DNA of 37,009 nt from an uncultured Clostridia bacterium (GTDB lineage Bacteria; Bacillota; Clostridia; TANB77; CAG-508): assembly GCA_934149165.1 (NCBI GenBank), contig CAKPDY010000016.1:1-37009 (forward strand), read 5' to 3'. The notes under the pieces were generated by a model. The model saw only the letters and a program-made list of their open reading frames with translations. It did no database searches and was not told the origin of the DNA. Both the position numbers and the translations under genes were made by a program. Positions 17,441 through 26,058 of the stretch are shown here, piece by piece. How positions within the stretch are numbered: the first letter of the stretch is position 1; each line of letters starts with the position of its first letter.

Positions 17441-18278
17441 GTTCATCTGCCTCCTTAGTATCTACAAATTTCTTAATAATAAATCTTTCTCCAATCATTA
17501 AAACATTGCTTACAAGCCAGTATAATGCTAGACCTAAAGGTGCAATAAATGCAATTGAAACAGTCATAATTGGCATAATATATGACATACTTTTATTCAT
17601 TTCTGCCATTGCATCTGCTTCACTTTTACCCTTGTTATCATTATTTTTATTATTCATTACATCATTTTGTGCTTTAGTTGTTAATCTTATTGAGATAAAA
17701 GAAGAAATTACATACAGAATTGGTATGATATATACTTTTATATCTTTTAAATTCTTATTTGGAACTTTACTTAAATCTAAACCTAAGAATTCCATATTTA
17801 TATTTACAGCCTCATTTTCTGCTGCCTTTTTCTGTATAATTTCTATTTCATAATAATTTGAAATACTTCCCTCTTGCTCAATAATTTGTGATTTATAATC
17901 ATTTATTACAGACTCGTCCACCTTTTTCATATATGTTAATGGCTTACTTACTAAGTAAAATACTGAAAGTATTATAATTATTTGTACTATTGCACTTAGA
18001 CATCCACTAAATGGAGAAATTTTTTCTTTTTTGTATAACTCCATAGTTTCTTTGTTCAACATCTCGGGATTGTTTTTATATTTTACTTGTAATTCTTTTA
18101 TTTTTCCCTGTATTTTGCCAGTTTTTTTCATTGATTTTTGTTGTTTTATGGTAATTGGCAATAAAATTAATCTAAGTAATATTGAAAATAATATTATTGC
18201 ATAACCAAAATTATTATTTACTAATTCATATAAAAAATTCAGTAAATAACCAAAAAGATTTGAAATTGCTGAAAACAT
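17433..18278 (-). CDS. yidC: Membrane protein insertase YidC/OxaA
   Basis: YidC inserts and folds inner-membrane proteins, alone or with Sec. The 281-residue protein shows five hydrophobic segments of the Oxa1/YidC core, including NNFGYAIILFSILLRLILLPITIKQ with the conserved Arg that lies in the hydrophilic groove, and a cytoplasmic hairpin of charged helices (QKSMKKTGKIQGKIKELQ). It lacks the lipobox seen in bacilli. There is a charged Asn/Lys loop between the third and fourth segments (about 205-225). GGAGG precedes the ATG by 7 bases. It follows yidD by 15 bases. Confidence 0.97.
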   Translation of the reverse strand: MFSAISNLFGYLLNFLYELVNNNFGYAIILFSILLRLILLPITIKQQKSMKKTGKIQGKIKELQVKYKNNPEMLNKETMELYKKEKISPFSGCLSAIVQIIIILSVFYLVSKPLTYMKKVDESVINDYKSQIIEQEGSISNYYEIEIIQKKAAENEAVNINMEFLGLDLSKVPNKNLKDIKVYIIPILYVISSFISIRLTTKAQNDVMNNKNNDNKGKSEADAMAEMNKSMSYIMPIMTVSIAFIAPLGLALYWLVSNVLMIGERFIIKKFVDTKEADEHA

Positions 18279-18293
18279 TTAATTTCCTCCTTA

Positions 18294-18512
18294 TTATTTT
18301 AAAGGGTCATATCCACCTTTTGAAAATGGATTACACTTTAATATTCTTTTTACTCCTAATAAAACCCCTTTTATAATCCCATATTTTTCAACTGCCTGTA
18401 ACATATACTCTGAACATGTAGGATAATACTTACAATGTATTCCACAACTTGAAATTATTGGAGAAATTATTATTTTATATTTTTTTAATAAAAAAATTAT
18501 TACTTTTTTCAT
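18294..18512 (-). CDS. yidD: Membrane protein insertion efficiency factor YidD
   Basis: The 72-residue protein carries the family's core: a basic amphipathic N-terminus (LLKKYKIIISP), CKYYPTCSEYMLQAVEKYG with conserved Cys and Tyr, and the C-terminal RILKCNPFSKGGYDP. YidD acts at the membrane near YidC and is nearly always placed between rnpA and yidC, as here. It starts 3 bases after rnpA stops. Confidence 0.95.
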   Translation of the reverse strand: MKKVIIFLLKKYKIIISPIISSCGIHCKYYPTCSEYMLQAVEKYGIIKGVLLGVKRILKCNPFSKGGYDPLK

Positions 18513-18515
18513 ATT

Positions 18516-18863
18516 TTACCTATTTTTTAACAAATTTGCTTTTTTAAAAATATTAATTATATCTTTTTGTATTTCAAAAAAATTTGCACTTTTTAAGTCT
18601 GCATTTTTATTCCATAAAAAAACTATATTGTTTCCTTTTATTAGATTTTCTTTTATTAATCTGTAATTTTCTCTAATTAATCTTTTAGCATTATTTCTTT
18701 TTACAGCTTTACCTAATTTGGTATTTATGGCTATTCCTATAATATTTTTATTTAGTTTGTTTTGTTTTATATAAACAGTTATATATTTTCCAGCATAATA
18801 TTTTCCTTTTGATAAAACATATCTAAATTCATAATTTTTTTTTAAAGTATCTATCTTTCTCAT
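18516..18863 (-). CDS. rnpA: Ribonuclease P protein component
   Basis: RnpA is the protein subunit of RNase P, which removes the 5' leader of pre-tRNAs. The 115-residue protein has an N-terminal aromatic patch (YEFRYVLSKGK) and the diagnostic RNR motif in KAVKRNNAKRLIREN (about 51-65), which contacts the P RNA. Length is usual. AAGAGTG precedes the ATG. A hairpin between rpmH and rnpA would allow different levels of the two. Confidence 0.97.
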   Translation of the reverse strand: MRKIDTLKKNYEFRYVLSKGKYYAGKYITVYIKQNKLNKNIIGIAINTKLGKAVKRNNAKRLIRENYRLIKENLIKGNNIVFLWNKNADLKSANFFEIQKDIINIFKKANLLKNR

Positions 18864-18957
18864 ATTTCACTCTTTTTCATTATTATTACATTATTTCAAA
18901 AAAATGTGTACATAGGCGGTTTTTCCGCCTCTATTTATCTTTTTTTGATAATTTTTA

Positions 18958-18990
18958 GATAAAAAAAGCCACATATTTTTTTAGTGGCTT
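18958..18990 (-). terminator. Terminator/attenuator between rpmH and rnpA
   Basis: On the minus strand AAGCCAC and GTGGCTT pair around an A-rich loop, followed directly by a run of Ts, 3 bases after the rpmH stop. Partial read-through would feed the rest of the operon. Confidence 0.75.
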
Positions 18991-18993
18991 ATT

Positions 18994-19128
18994 TTAAGCA
19001 CATATTTTTTTTCTTCCTTTTGCACGTCTAGCTTTTAATACATTTCTACCAGATTTTGTGCTCATTCTTTTTAAAAAACCATGTTCTTTCATTCTTTGTC
19101 TATTTTTTGGTTGGAATGTTCTTTTCAT
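18994..19128 (-). CDS. rpmH: 50S ribosomal protein L34
   Basis: A 44-codon frame gives MKRTFQPKNRQRMKEHGFLK followed by RMSTKSGRNVLKARRAKGRK and KICA. This is the near-invariant L34 sequence, a highly basic peptide of the large subunit. A GGAGG lies upstream of the ATG. It is the first gene of the leftward origin operon, with a consensus promoter about 180 bases upstream. Confidence 0.97.
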   Translation of the reverse strand: MKRTFQPKNRQRMKEHGFLKRMSTKSGRNVLKARRAKGRKKICA

Positions 19129-19309
19129 ATTTTGCACCTCCTGTTTTAATAACAAAATAAAATAAATTTTATGTTTATAGCTTTTATTTGCTAATTAACT
19201 AAAATTTTCTTCAAAAATTTCTATGTTCATTATGCACTTAAAATGCATAATTCCGTAGATGTTAAATAATTGTAACCATAATTTTCCAAAATATTTTATT
19301 AACGTTTCA

Positions 19310-19339
19310 ATTATACAACAAATCTAGGGACTGTGTCAA
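19310..19339 (-). promoter_or_regulatory. rpmH operon promoter
   Basis: On the minus strand perfect TTGACA, an 18-base spacer and perfect TATAAT: the strongest-looking promoter in the window, directed at rpmH. Confidence 0.85.
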
Positions 19340-19373
19340 TACAAAATTAATTAAAAATAATTTTATAATTTTA

Positions 19374-19403
19374 TTGACTACTTTATGTTGTTTTTGATAT
19401 TAT
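19374..19403 (+). promoter_or_regulatory. dnaA promoter
   Basis: TTGACT, an 18-base spacer and TATTAT, directed at dnaA and followed by five DnaA boxes, which would permit autoregulation by DnaA. Confidence 0.7.
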
Positions 19404-19469
19404 ATACAATTAATAGGGAAGCTTAGTTATTACTGAATTAATGCAAGAATTTATTCTTGTTTTATAAAG

Positions 19470-19522
19470 TTATCCACACAATGTGGATATTTATCAACAT
19501 ATGTGGATAACTATGTGGATAA
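19470..19522. promoter_or_regulatory. DnaA-box cluster upstream of dnaA (incA/B-like)
   Basis: Five 9-mers in 53 bases: TTATCCACA (19470-19478, +), TGTGGATAT (19482-19490), TTATCAACA (19491-19499, +, one mismatch), TGTGGATAA (19502-19510) and TGTGGATAA (19514-19522). They cover the first codons of the longest dnaA frame, which supports a downstream dnaA start. Confidence 0.9.
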
Positions 19523-19565
19523 CTCTTGTAACCCAGTTATTTCAAGTGTTTTGGAGGATACAAAA

Positions 19566-20897
19566 ATGCAAAATGAAGCAAATGAACTTTTAACTAAAGC
19601 AAAAGAACTTCTCAAAGAAGAAACCACAAAAATATCTTATGAAACATGGATAAAAAACCTTGAAATTCAATCTGCAGAAAATGGAAATATCGTTTTAATT
19701 GCTTCTTCTAGTTTTCAGAAAGAAGCAATTTATTCGCGTTATCATGATTTATTGACAAACACTTTTAACTTTATAACAAACAGAGATTGCAATGTTTCAA
19801 TAATTTCTAAAGATGAACTTCAAGCAAACAGTTCTATTGATCCTAATTCTGGTTATGCTTGTGGTAATTCTAATCCAACATTAAATCCAAAGTATACTTT
19901 TGATTCCTTTGTAGTTGGTAATAATAATAGATTTGCACATGCAGCAGCATTAGCAGTTGCTGAAGCTCCAGCAACATCATATAACCCTTTATTTTTATAT
20001 GGTGGTGTTGGACTTGGTAAAACCCATTTAATGCATGCAATTGGTAATTCTATTTTACGCAAAAACAAAAATTATAATATTTTGTATGTTACTTCTGAAA
20101 AATTTACTAATCAGTTAATAAATTCTATAAAAGATAACAGTAATGAGCAATTCAGAAACAAACATAGAAATATTGATGTTTTATTAATTGATGATATTCA
20201 ATTTATTGCAGGAAAAGAACGTGTACAAGAGGAATTTTTCCATACTTTTAATGCTTTACATGAAAGTGGAAAACAAATTATTCTATCTAGTGATAGACCC
20301 CCTAAGGATATTCAACTTTTAGAGGACAGGCTTAAATCTAGGTTTGAATGGGGACTTATTGCCGATATTTCAAACCCAGATTATGAAACTCGTTTAGCTA
20401 TATTAAGAAAAAAGGCCCAAATGGATAACATCAATATTGATGATGAAATCTTATCTAATATAGCAACAAAAATTGATACTAATATTAGGGAATTAGAAGG
20501 TGCTTTGAATAAATTAATAGCAAAAGCATCTTTAACAAACAGCCCTATTACTTTAACTATGGCTGAAAGAGCAATTAATGACATTATTGCACAACAAGAC
20601 AAAGTTATTTCCGCTGAATTTATTCAAGATACTGTTGCAAGATATTTTAACATTAATGCTAAAGATTTAAGAGGCTCAAAAAGAACTAATGATATTGCCT
20701 TTCCAAGGCAAATTGCAATGTATTTATGTAGAACCGTTGCACAAATGTCTTTACCTCAAATTGGAAAGGATTTTGGCAAAAGAGATCACACAACAGTTAT
20801 GCATGCTTGTACAAAAGTTGAACAAGAGATAAAAGAAAATAAAAATACAAGGTTAATTGTGGAAAGTGTGGAAAACATTCTCTTAGAGGAAAAATAG
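19566..20897 (+). CDS. dnaA: Chromosomal replication initiator DnaA
   Basis: DnaA binds 9-mer boxes, oligomerises with ATP, melts the origin and loads the helicase. From the ATG at 19566 (GGAGG 8 bases upstream) the protein has 443 residues. Domain I starts NELLTKAKELLKEETTKIS. Domain III holds YTFDSFVVGNNNRFAHAAA, Walker A GGVGLGKTHLMH and Walker B VLLIDDIQFI. Domain IV ends with the DNA-binding signature around DFGKRDHTTVMHACTK. A longer frame from a GTG at 19503 would be translated out of the DnaA boxes and lacks a ribosome-binding site, so the shorter start is preferred. It is the first rightward gene of the origin. Confidence 0.98.
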   Translation: MQNEANELLTKAKELLKEETTKISYETWIKNLEIQSAENGNIVLIASSSFQKEAIYSRYHDLLTNTFNFITNRDCNVSIISKDELQANSSIDPNSGYACGNSNPTLNPKYTFDSFVVGNNNRFAHAAALAVAEAPATSYNPLFLYGGVGLGKTHLMHAIGNSILRKNKNYNILYVTSEKFTNQLINSIKDNSNEQFRNKHRNIDVLLIDDIQFIAGKERVQEEFFHTFNALHESGKQIILSSDRPPKDIQLLEDRLKSRFEWGLIADISNPDYETRLAILRKKAQMDNINIDDEILSNIATKIDTNIRELEGALNKLIAKASLTNSPITLTMAERAINDIIAQQDKVISAEFIQDTVARYFNINAKDLRGSKRTNDIAFPRQIAMYLCRTVAQMSLPQIGKDFGKRDHTTVMHACTKVEQEIKENKNTRLIVESVENILLEEK

Positions 20898-20986
20898 CTA
20901 TATTTCAACGAAAAACGAACATTAAAGAAACAAATGTTTGTTTGGTTAAATTTGCTATAGTCGTTGTGGCTCATACTGTGTATGAG

Positions 20987-21200
20987 TTATCCACAGGGGG
21001 GGTGTGGATAAGCTGTGGATAAATTGTGGATAACTCAGTTATCCACAGGTTCACTTTTCAACCTGTGGATAACTTTCAAAATTATCCACAGAGTTATCCA
21101 CATCGCAATCCCTACGGACAGCGGTTATCCACATAGTTATCCACACAATCCACAGGACCTACTACTACTACTACTATATATATTTATTTATTTATAATAA
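20987..21200 (+). other. oriC: oriC: DnaA boxes, DnaA-trio and AT-rich unwinding element
   Basis: Ten exact consensus boxes lie at 20987, 21039, 21082, 21094, 21125 and 21137 (+, TTATCCACA) and at 21003, 21014, 21025 and 21064 (-, TGTGGATAA). An imperfect box CAATCCACA lies at 21146. Straight after it comes AGGAC and six CTA triplets (21159-21176), which read 3'-GAT on the other strand: the DnaA-trio that DnaA filaments follow when melting DNA. Then TATATATTTATTTATTTATAATA forms the duplex-unwinding element, just before the dnaN ribosome-binding site. The arrangement matches the basal origin element described in Bacillus subtilis. Confidence 0.93.
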
Positions 21201-21211
21201 AGGAGGACGAA

Positions 21212-22327
21212 ATGAAAATTATTTGTGACAAGGATAAAATCCTTAAAGCTATTAATTCCGTAACAAAAGCTGTTGCTAATAAAACAACAATGCCAATATT
21301 AGAAGGAATTTTAATTCAAACAAATGATAATGAAATAAAATTAACAACTTATGATTTAGAAATTGGAATAGAATATGTTCTTGAAGCAACTGTTGAAGAG
21401 CAAGGTGCAACAGTTGTAAATGCTATAATGTTTAGTGAAATTATAAGAAAATTACCTGATACAGAAATTAAAATATATCTTAATGAAAACAATTTACTTG
21501 TTATAGAATGTGTTGGTTCTTTATATAAATTAGCTACAATGAATCCAGCAGAATTTCCAGAATTACCACAAATTAATATTGAAAATTCTATCGAATTAGA
21601 ACAAAATGCATTAAAAGAAATGGTTAGAAAAACTTTATTTGCTGTTAGCACAGAAGAAAATAGACCTATTTTTACTGGCTGTTTATTTGAAGTTGTTGAC
21701 AACAAATTAAATATTGTTGCTGTAGATGGATTTAGATTAGCATGGAAAAGTAAATATCTTCAAACTAAAGTTAATAATTTTACAGCAGTTATACCTGGAA
21801 GAACTTTAAATGAAATGAATAAAATTCTTTTAGATTCTTTTGATAATATAAAAATTGGTATTGCTAAAAATCAAGCATTATTTGAAATGGAAAATTGTAA
21901 AATTGTAACAAGATTATTAGATGGAGAATTTTTAAATTATGCTAATGTAATTCCAAGTATGTGGGAGACAAGAATTCGTGTAAATAAAAGTGTTATGCAA
22001 AATTGTTTTGAAAGAATTAGTTTAATTTCTTCATCAAGTATTGAAAAAGAAAAAAAATACCCTGTAAAAGTATCAATAGATATTGGTAAATTAATTATTT
22101 CTTGTACTAACCAAACTGGAGATGCAAAAGAAGAAATGTATGTTTCTACTGAAGGAAAAAATCTTGAAGTTGGATTTAATCCAAAATATTTTTTAGATGC
22201 ATTTAGAGCAATTGATGATGAGGAAGTATTTATTGATTTTGGATCAAATATTTCTCCATGTATTATAAGACCAATTGATAATGGGGATTATATTTACATG
22301 ATTTTACCAATAAGAATGAAAGAATAG
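21212..22327 (+). CDS. dnaN: DNA polymerase III beta sliding clamp
   Basis: DnaN forms the ring that holds the replicative polymerase on DNA. The 371-residue protein has the three repeated clamp domains, with MKIICDKDKILKAINSVTKA at the start, RKTLFAVSTEENRPIFTG (about 133) opening domain 2, VAVDGFRLAW, and the C-terminal MILPIRMKE with the conserved M-P-R/M end that lies near the peptide-binding cleft. AAGGAGG precedes the ATG. It follows the origin directly, and recF starts 30 bases later. Confidence 0.98.
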   Translation: MKIICDKDKILKAINSVTKAVANKTTMPILEGILIQTNDNEIKLTTYDLEIGIEYVLEATVEEQGATVVNAIMFSEIIRKLPDTEIKIYLNENNLLVIECVGSLYKLATMNPAEFPELPQINIENSIELEQNALKEMVRKTLFAVSTEENRPIFTGCLFEVVDNKLNIVAVDGFRLAWKSKYLQTKVNNFTAVIPGRTLNEMNKILLDSFDNIKIGIAKNQALFEMENCKIVTRLLDGEFLNYANVIPSMWETRIRVNKSVMQNCFERISLISSSSIEKEKKYPVKVSIDIGKLIISCTNQTGDAKEEMYVSTEGKNLEVGFNPKYFLDAFRAIDDEEVFIDFGSNISPCIIRPIDNGDYIYMILPIRMKE

Positions 22328-22335
22328 TGGGTAAG

Positions 22336-22344
22336 TTATCCACA
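22336..22344 (+). promoter_or_regulatory. Isolated consensus DnaA box between dnaN and recF
   Basis: An exact TTATCCACA lies in the 30-base dnaN-recF gap, 14 bases before the recF ATG. Confidence 0.75.
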
Positions 22345-22357
22345 AAAGAGGAATAAT

Positions 22358-23422
22358 ATGTTAATAACTAATTTAAAATTACAAAATTTTAGGAATTATA
22401 ATGAATTAAATGTTGATTTTAATGAAAATATAAATATTATTTATGGTGATAATGCTCAAGGTAAAACTAATATTTTAGAAGCAATTTTTGTTGCATCACT
22501 TGGAAAATCATTTAGAACAAATAAAGAAAAAGAATTAATTAAATTTGGTGAGCAGTTTTCAAAAATTGAAGTAAATTTTTCTAAATCTGATAGAAATGGA
22601 AATATAAAATTTGAAATTTCTGATAAAAAAAATATTTTTGTTAATGGTGTAAAAATAAAAAAACTAAGTGAATTATTAGGTATTATTCATATTGTTATTT
22701 TTACACCAGATGATATTAATATTTTAAAAAATGGTCCAAGCCAAAGAAGGCGTTTTTTAGATATTTTTATTGGGCAATTAAGACCAAATTATATTTATTG
22801 TTTAAATTTGTATTTAAAAACTTTAGAGCAAAGAAACAATTATTTAAAACAAATTAAATTTGAAAATAAACCTAACGAATTTTTAGATATATGGGATGAA
22901 AAATTATGTGAATATGCTGAAAAAGTTTTTAAATATAGATTTGAATTTATTAATAAATTAAAAAATAAAATAAAAAATGTACACAATATTATTACTGAAA
23001 ATAATGAAGATATTAATATTGAGTATATTTCTGATTTTGATAATAAAAATAATTTTTTAAATAAATTAAAAAATAATAGAAAAATAGATATTTTAAAAGG
23101 ATACACAACAAAAGGTGTTCATAAGGATGATTTTAATTTATATATAAATAATAATTTGGTAAATATTTATGGTTCTCAGGGGCAACATAGAACTGCAATT
23201 TTATCTTTAAAAATGTCAGAATTAAAGGTTGTATATGATGAAATTGGCGAAAATCCAATTTTACTTTTGGATGATTTTATGTCTGAATTAGATGAAAAAA
23301 GAAGAACGAATTTTCTTAAAAATATCAACGATACACAAGTTTTAATAACGTGTACTGATAAAATTAATCTTGAAAAAATTAATTTTAAATTATATAATAT
23401 AAAAAGTGGAAAACTAAATTAA
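22358..23422 (+). CDS. recF: DNA replication and repair protein RecF
   Basis: RecF is an SMC-like ATPase that, with RecO and RecR, loads RecA at gaps. The 354-residue protein shows FRNYNELNVDFNENIN, Walker A GDNAQGKTN (about 33), the coiled central region, the ABC signature GSQGQHRTA (about 272) and Walker B PILLLDDFMSELD (about 304). AGAGGAATA precedes the ATG. It lies directly after dnaN without the S4-domain gene rlbA that often separates them. Confidence 0.97.
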   Translation: MLITNLKLQNFRNYNELNVDFNENINIIYGDNAQGKTNILEAIFVASLGKSFRTNKEKELIKFGEQFSKIEVNFSKSDRNGNIKFEISDKKNIFVNGVKIKKLSELLGIIHIVIFTPDDINILKNGPSQRRRFLDIFIGQLRPNYIYCLNLYLKTLEQRNNYLKQIKFENKPNEFLDIWDEKLCEYAEKVFKYRFEFINKLKNKIKNVHNIITENNEDINIEYISDFDNKNNFLNKLKNNRKIDILKGYTTKGVHKDDFNLYINNNLVNIYGSQGQHRTAILSLKMSELKVVYDEIGENPILLLDDFMSELDEKRRTNFLKNINDTQVLITCTDKINLEKINFKLYNIKSGKLN

Positions 23423-23465
23423 TAAAACTAGTGAAAATTTGCAAGAAAGGAAATGAGGTTATATA

Positions 23466-25379
23466 ATGGAAAAATTTGAACATGAATATGGTGCTGATCA
23501 AATACAAGTTTTAGATGGACTAGAACATGTAAGAAAAAGACCTGGTATGTATATTGGAAGTGTTTCTGTAAGAGGATTACATCACCTTGTATACGAAATT
23601 GTAGACAACTGTGTTGATGAAGCCTTAGCAGGGTATTGTACAAAAATTAAAGTTGAAATAGAGCCAGGAAATATAATTTGTGTTGAAGATAACGGAAGAG
23701 GAATTCCTGTTGATATACATTCTAAAACAAAAATTTCTGCTGCTGAAACAGTATATACACAGTTAAATGCTGGTGGAAAATTTGGTGGAGATAGTGGATA
23801 CAAAGTTTCTGGAGGGCTTCACGGTGTTGGTGCTTCTGTTGTTAATGCATTATCAACATGGGCAGAAGTTACTATACAAAGAGATGGCGGAATATTCCAA
23901 ATGAAATTTGAAAGAGGTAAAACAGTTCAAAGTCTAACTAGAATTGGTGATTCTAATAAAACTGGTACTAAAGTTAGATTTTTGGCAGATGATACAATTT
24001 TTGAAACTTTAGAATATAATTATGAAACATTGGAAAATAGATTTAGAGAAATGGCATTTTTAACAAAAGGGCTATTTATTAGTATTGAAGATAAAAGAGA
24101 AGAAACACCAAAAAAAGCAGAATTTTGCTATGAAGGTGGATTAAATTCTTTTGTTGAATATTTAAATAAAAATAAAGAAAAATTAAATCAAAATCCAATT
24201 TATATTGAAAAAGATGGGGAAGTGCCTGTTGAAATAGCATTTCAATATACAACAGCATATTCAGAAAATATTTATTCTTTTGTTAATAATATTAATACAA
24301 TTGAGGGTGGAACTCACCTAGAAGGTTTTAAAAGAGCTTTAACAAAAACATTTAATGATTATGCAAGGTCACATAATTTATTAAAAGAAAAAGACCCAAA
24401 TCTTCAAGGAGAAGATATTAGGGAAGGAATTACAGCTGTTATTTCTGTAAAGGTTAGAGAACCACAATTTGAAGGACAAACTAAAACAAAACTTGGAAAC
24501 AGTAATGTTACTGGTATTGTTCAAAGTTTAGTAAATGAAGCTTTATCAAACTTTTTAGAAGAAAATCCATCTGTTGCAAAAGCAATTTTGGAAAAATGTG
24601 TAAGTGCTTCAAGAGCAAGAGAAGCAGCAAGAAAGGCAAGAGAACTTGTTAGAAGAAAAAATGCGTTAGAATCAACTACTTTACCAGGAAAATTAGCAGA
24701 TTGTAGTAGCAAAGTTCCTGAAGAATGTGAAGTTTACATTGTTGAAGGAGATTCTGCTGGAGGAAGTGCTAAACAGGGAAGGGACAGAAAATTCCAAGCA
24801 ATATTGCCTTTATGGGGAAAAATGTTAAATGTTGAAAAATCAAGAGCAGATAAAATATATAATAATGATAAATTACAACCAGTTATTTTAGCAGTTGGTG
24901 CTGGAATTGGAAATGATTTTGATATTACAAAAATTAGATATGGAAAAGTAATAATTATGGCTGATGCGGATGTTGATGGTGCACATATTAGAACTTTATT
25001 ATTAACATTTTTCTTTAGATATATGAGGCCATTAGTAGAAAATGGAAATGTATATTTAGCACAACCACCACTTTACAAATTATCAAAAAGAGGAATGCAA
25101 GATGTTTATTGTTATTCAGATGAAGAAATGACAACTAAATTAGCAGAAATTGGAAAAGATAATGTTAATATTCAAAGATATAAAGGTCTTGGTGAAATGA
25201 ACCCAGAACAATTATGGGAAACTACTATGAATCCAGAAACTAGAATTTTAGTTCAAGTTAAATTAGAAGATGCTATTAAAGCAGATGAAATTTTTACAAT
25301 TTTAATGGGAGATGAAATTGCACCAAGAAGAGAATTTATTGAAAGTAATGCTAAATATGTAAAAAATTTAGATATTTAA
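23466..25379 (+). CDS. gyrB: DNA gyrase subunit B
   Basis: GyrB supplies the ATPase that drives negative supercoiling by gyrase. The 637-residue protein shows the GHKL ATPase motifs VRKRPGMYIGS (about 23), DNGRGIP and GLHGVGASVVNALS, then the TOPRIM domain with VEGDSAGGSAKQGRDRKFQ (about 424), ADADVDGAHIRTLLL and the tail ending AKYVKNLDI, typical of GyrB rather than ParE. AAAGGAAATGAGG precedes the ATG. remB, often found between recF and gyrB in Bacillota, is absent. gyrA does not follow directly but lies 5.9 kb on. Confidence 0.98.
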   Translation: MEKFEHEYGADQIQVLDGLEHVRKRPGMYIGSVSVRGLHHLVYEIVDNCVDEALAGYCTKIKVEIEPGNIICVEDNGRGIPVDIHSKTKISAAETVYTQLNAGGKFGGDSGYKVSGGLHGVGASVVNALSTWAEVTIQRDGGIFQMKFERGKTVQSLTRIGDSNKTGTKVRFLADDTIFETLEYNYETLENRFREMAFLTKGLFISIEDKREETPKKAEFCYEGGLNSFVEYLNKNKEKLNQNPIYIEKDGEVPVEIAFQYTTAYSENIYSFVNNINTIEGGTHLEGFKRALTKTFNDYARSHNLLKEKDPNLQGEDIREGITAVISVKVREPQFEGQTKTKLGNSNVTGIVQSLVNEALSNFLEENPSVAKAILEKCVSASRAREAARKARELVRRKNALESTTLPGKLADCSSKVPEECEVYIVEGDSAGGSAKQGRDRKFQAILPLWGKMLNVEKSRADKIYNNDKLQPVILAVGAGIGNDFDITKIRYGKVIIMADADVDGAHIRTLLLTFFFRYMRPLVENGNVYLAQPPLYKLSKRGMQDVYCYSDEEMTTKLAEIGKDNVNIQRYKGLGEMNPEQLWETTMNPETRILVQVKLEDAIKADEIFTILMGDEIAPRREFIESNAKYVKNLDI

Positions 25380-25384
25380 TTATT

Positions 25385-25427
25385 AATAGCAGTATATAAT
25401 AATTTTAAATTATTATATACTGCTATT
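25385..25427 (+). terminator. Hairpin after gyrB, probable terminator
   Basis: A near-perfect 20-bp stem (AATAGCAGTATATAATAATT and its complement) with a tiny loop begins 5 bases after the gyrB stop. The downstream run is TATTAT rather than pure T, so it may be a weak terminator or an RNA-stabilising stem. Confidence 0.6.
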
Positions 25428-25432
25428 ATTAT

Positions 25433-25800
25433 AAAGCTAATATTAATCTTCAACTAAAACTAATATATATAATTTTTAACCTAATATATATTGCTATATA
25501 AATAAGCTAGTGCACCACACATATTAATCATTCGCTTGACTATTAATACACAATTAATAGCTAAATTCGTCCTCGTGGGACTATTAATAACCATTAGGAT
25601 ATATAAGAATAATCGTAACTCGAATATATTATCTATAATTTAACCACATAGTTTATTAATATCTATATAGCTTACATACAAATAATATACTCTTCATCTT
25701 CTGCAAAATATTAACCTAAATAATAAGCTAATATTTCACTTTGACCGAATATTAAAAATCTTTCAACTTTTAATACTCTTGGTTCAACTAGTATTAACTT
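25433..25800. repeat. Chain of overlapping short inverted repeats built on TATTAAT/AATATT
   Basis: This non-coding stretch between gyrB and the VirB4-type cluster holds a row of short dyads: AATATATAT at 25462/25484, CTATTAAT/ATTAATAG at 25540/25553, ATTAATAG/CTATTAAT at 25553/25581, AATATTA/TAATATT at 25707/25729, AATATT at 25730/25748, TATTAAAA/TTTTAATA at 25750/25768 and TTAATAC/GTATTAA at 25770/25791. Neighbouring dyads share a half-site, so the hairpins would be mutually exclusive. Loops hold most of the G and C. High AT content raises the chance of such dyads by accident. Confidence 0.5.
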
Positions 25801-25985
25801 TATATTTTTAGTATGTGCAAAATGAATTTTTTTATTCAAAATTATAAAAAAAAATTAAAAATTAATTAAAATTATTTAATAATCAGAAGTCGTTGCTGGT
25901 CAGAATTAAAGTAGCTTATTATACAATTTAGGAGTGATTAGTAACAAAATGTCAAATTATGTCGAAAAATAGGATACGAATATTG

Positions 25986-26014
25986 TTGACAATTAAAAAA
26001 ATATGTTGTAAAAA
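25986..26014 (+). promoter_or_regulatory. Candidate promoter of the VirB4-type cluster
   Basis: A perfect TTGACA (25986-25991) is followed, after 17 bases, by TAAAAA (26009-26014), 45 bases before the first gene of the cluster. The -10 is weak. Confidence 0.55.
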
Positions 26015-26058
26015 TAGTATATGAAAAATGAAATAAAATTAATTAAAAATGAAAGGCG

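Noticed and set aside
18914..18928. GGCGGTTTTTCCGCC hairpin as a terminator
   Set aside because: The stem is only 5 bp and lies in the rpmH-rnpA leader; a T run follows only at a distance on +, where no gene ends.
19503..19565. Longer DnaA start at GTG 19503
   Set aside because: The extra codons are DnaA boxes with no ribosome-binding site; the ATG at 19566 has GGAGG at the right distance and gives the usual N-terminus.
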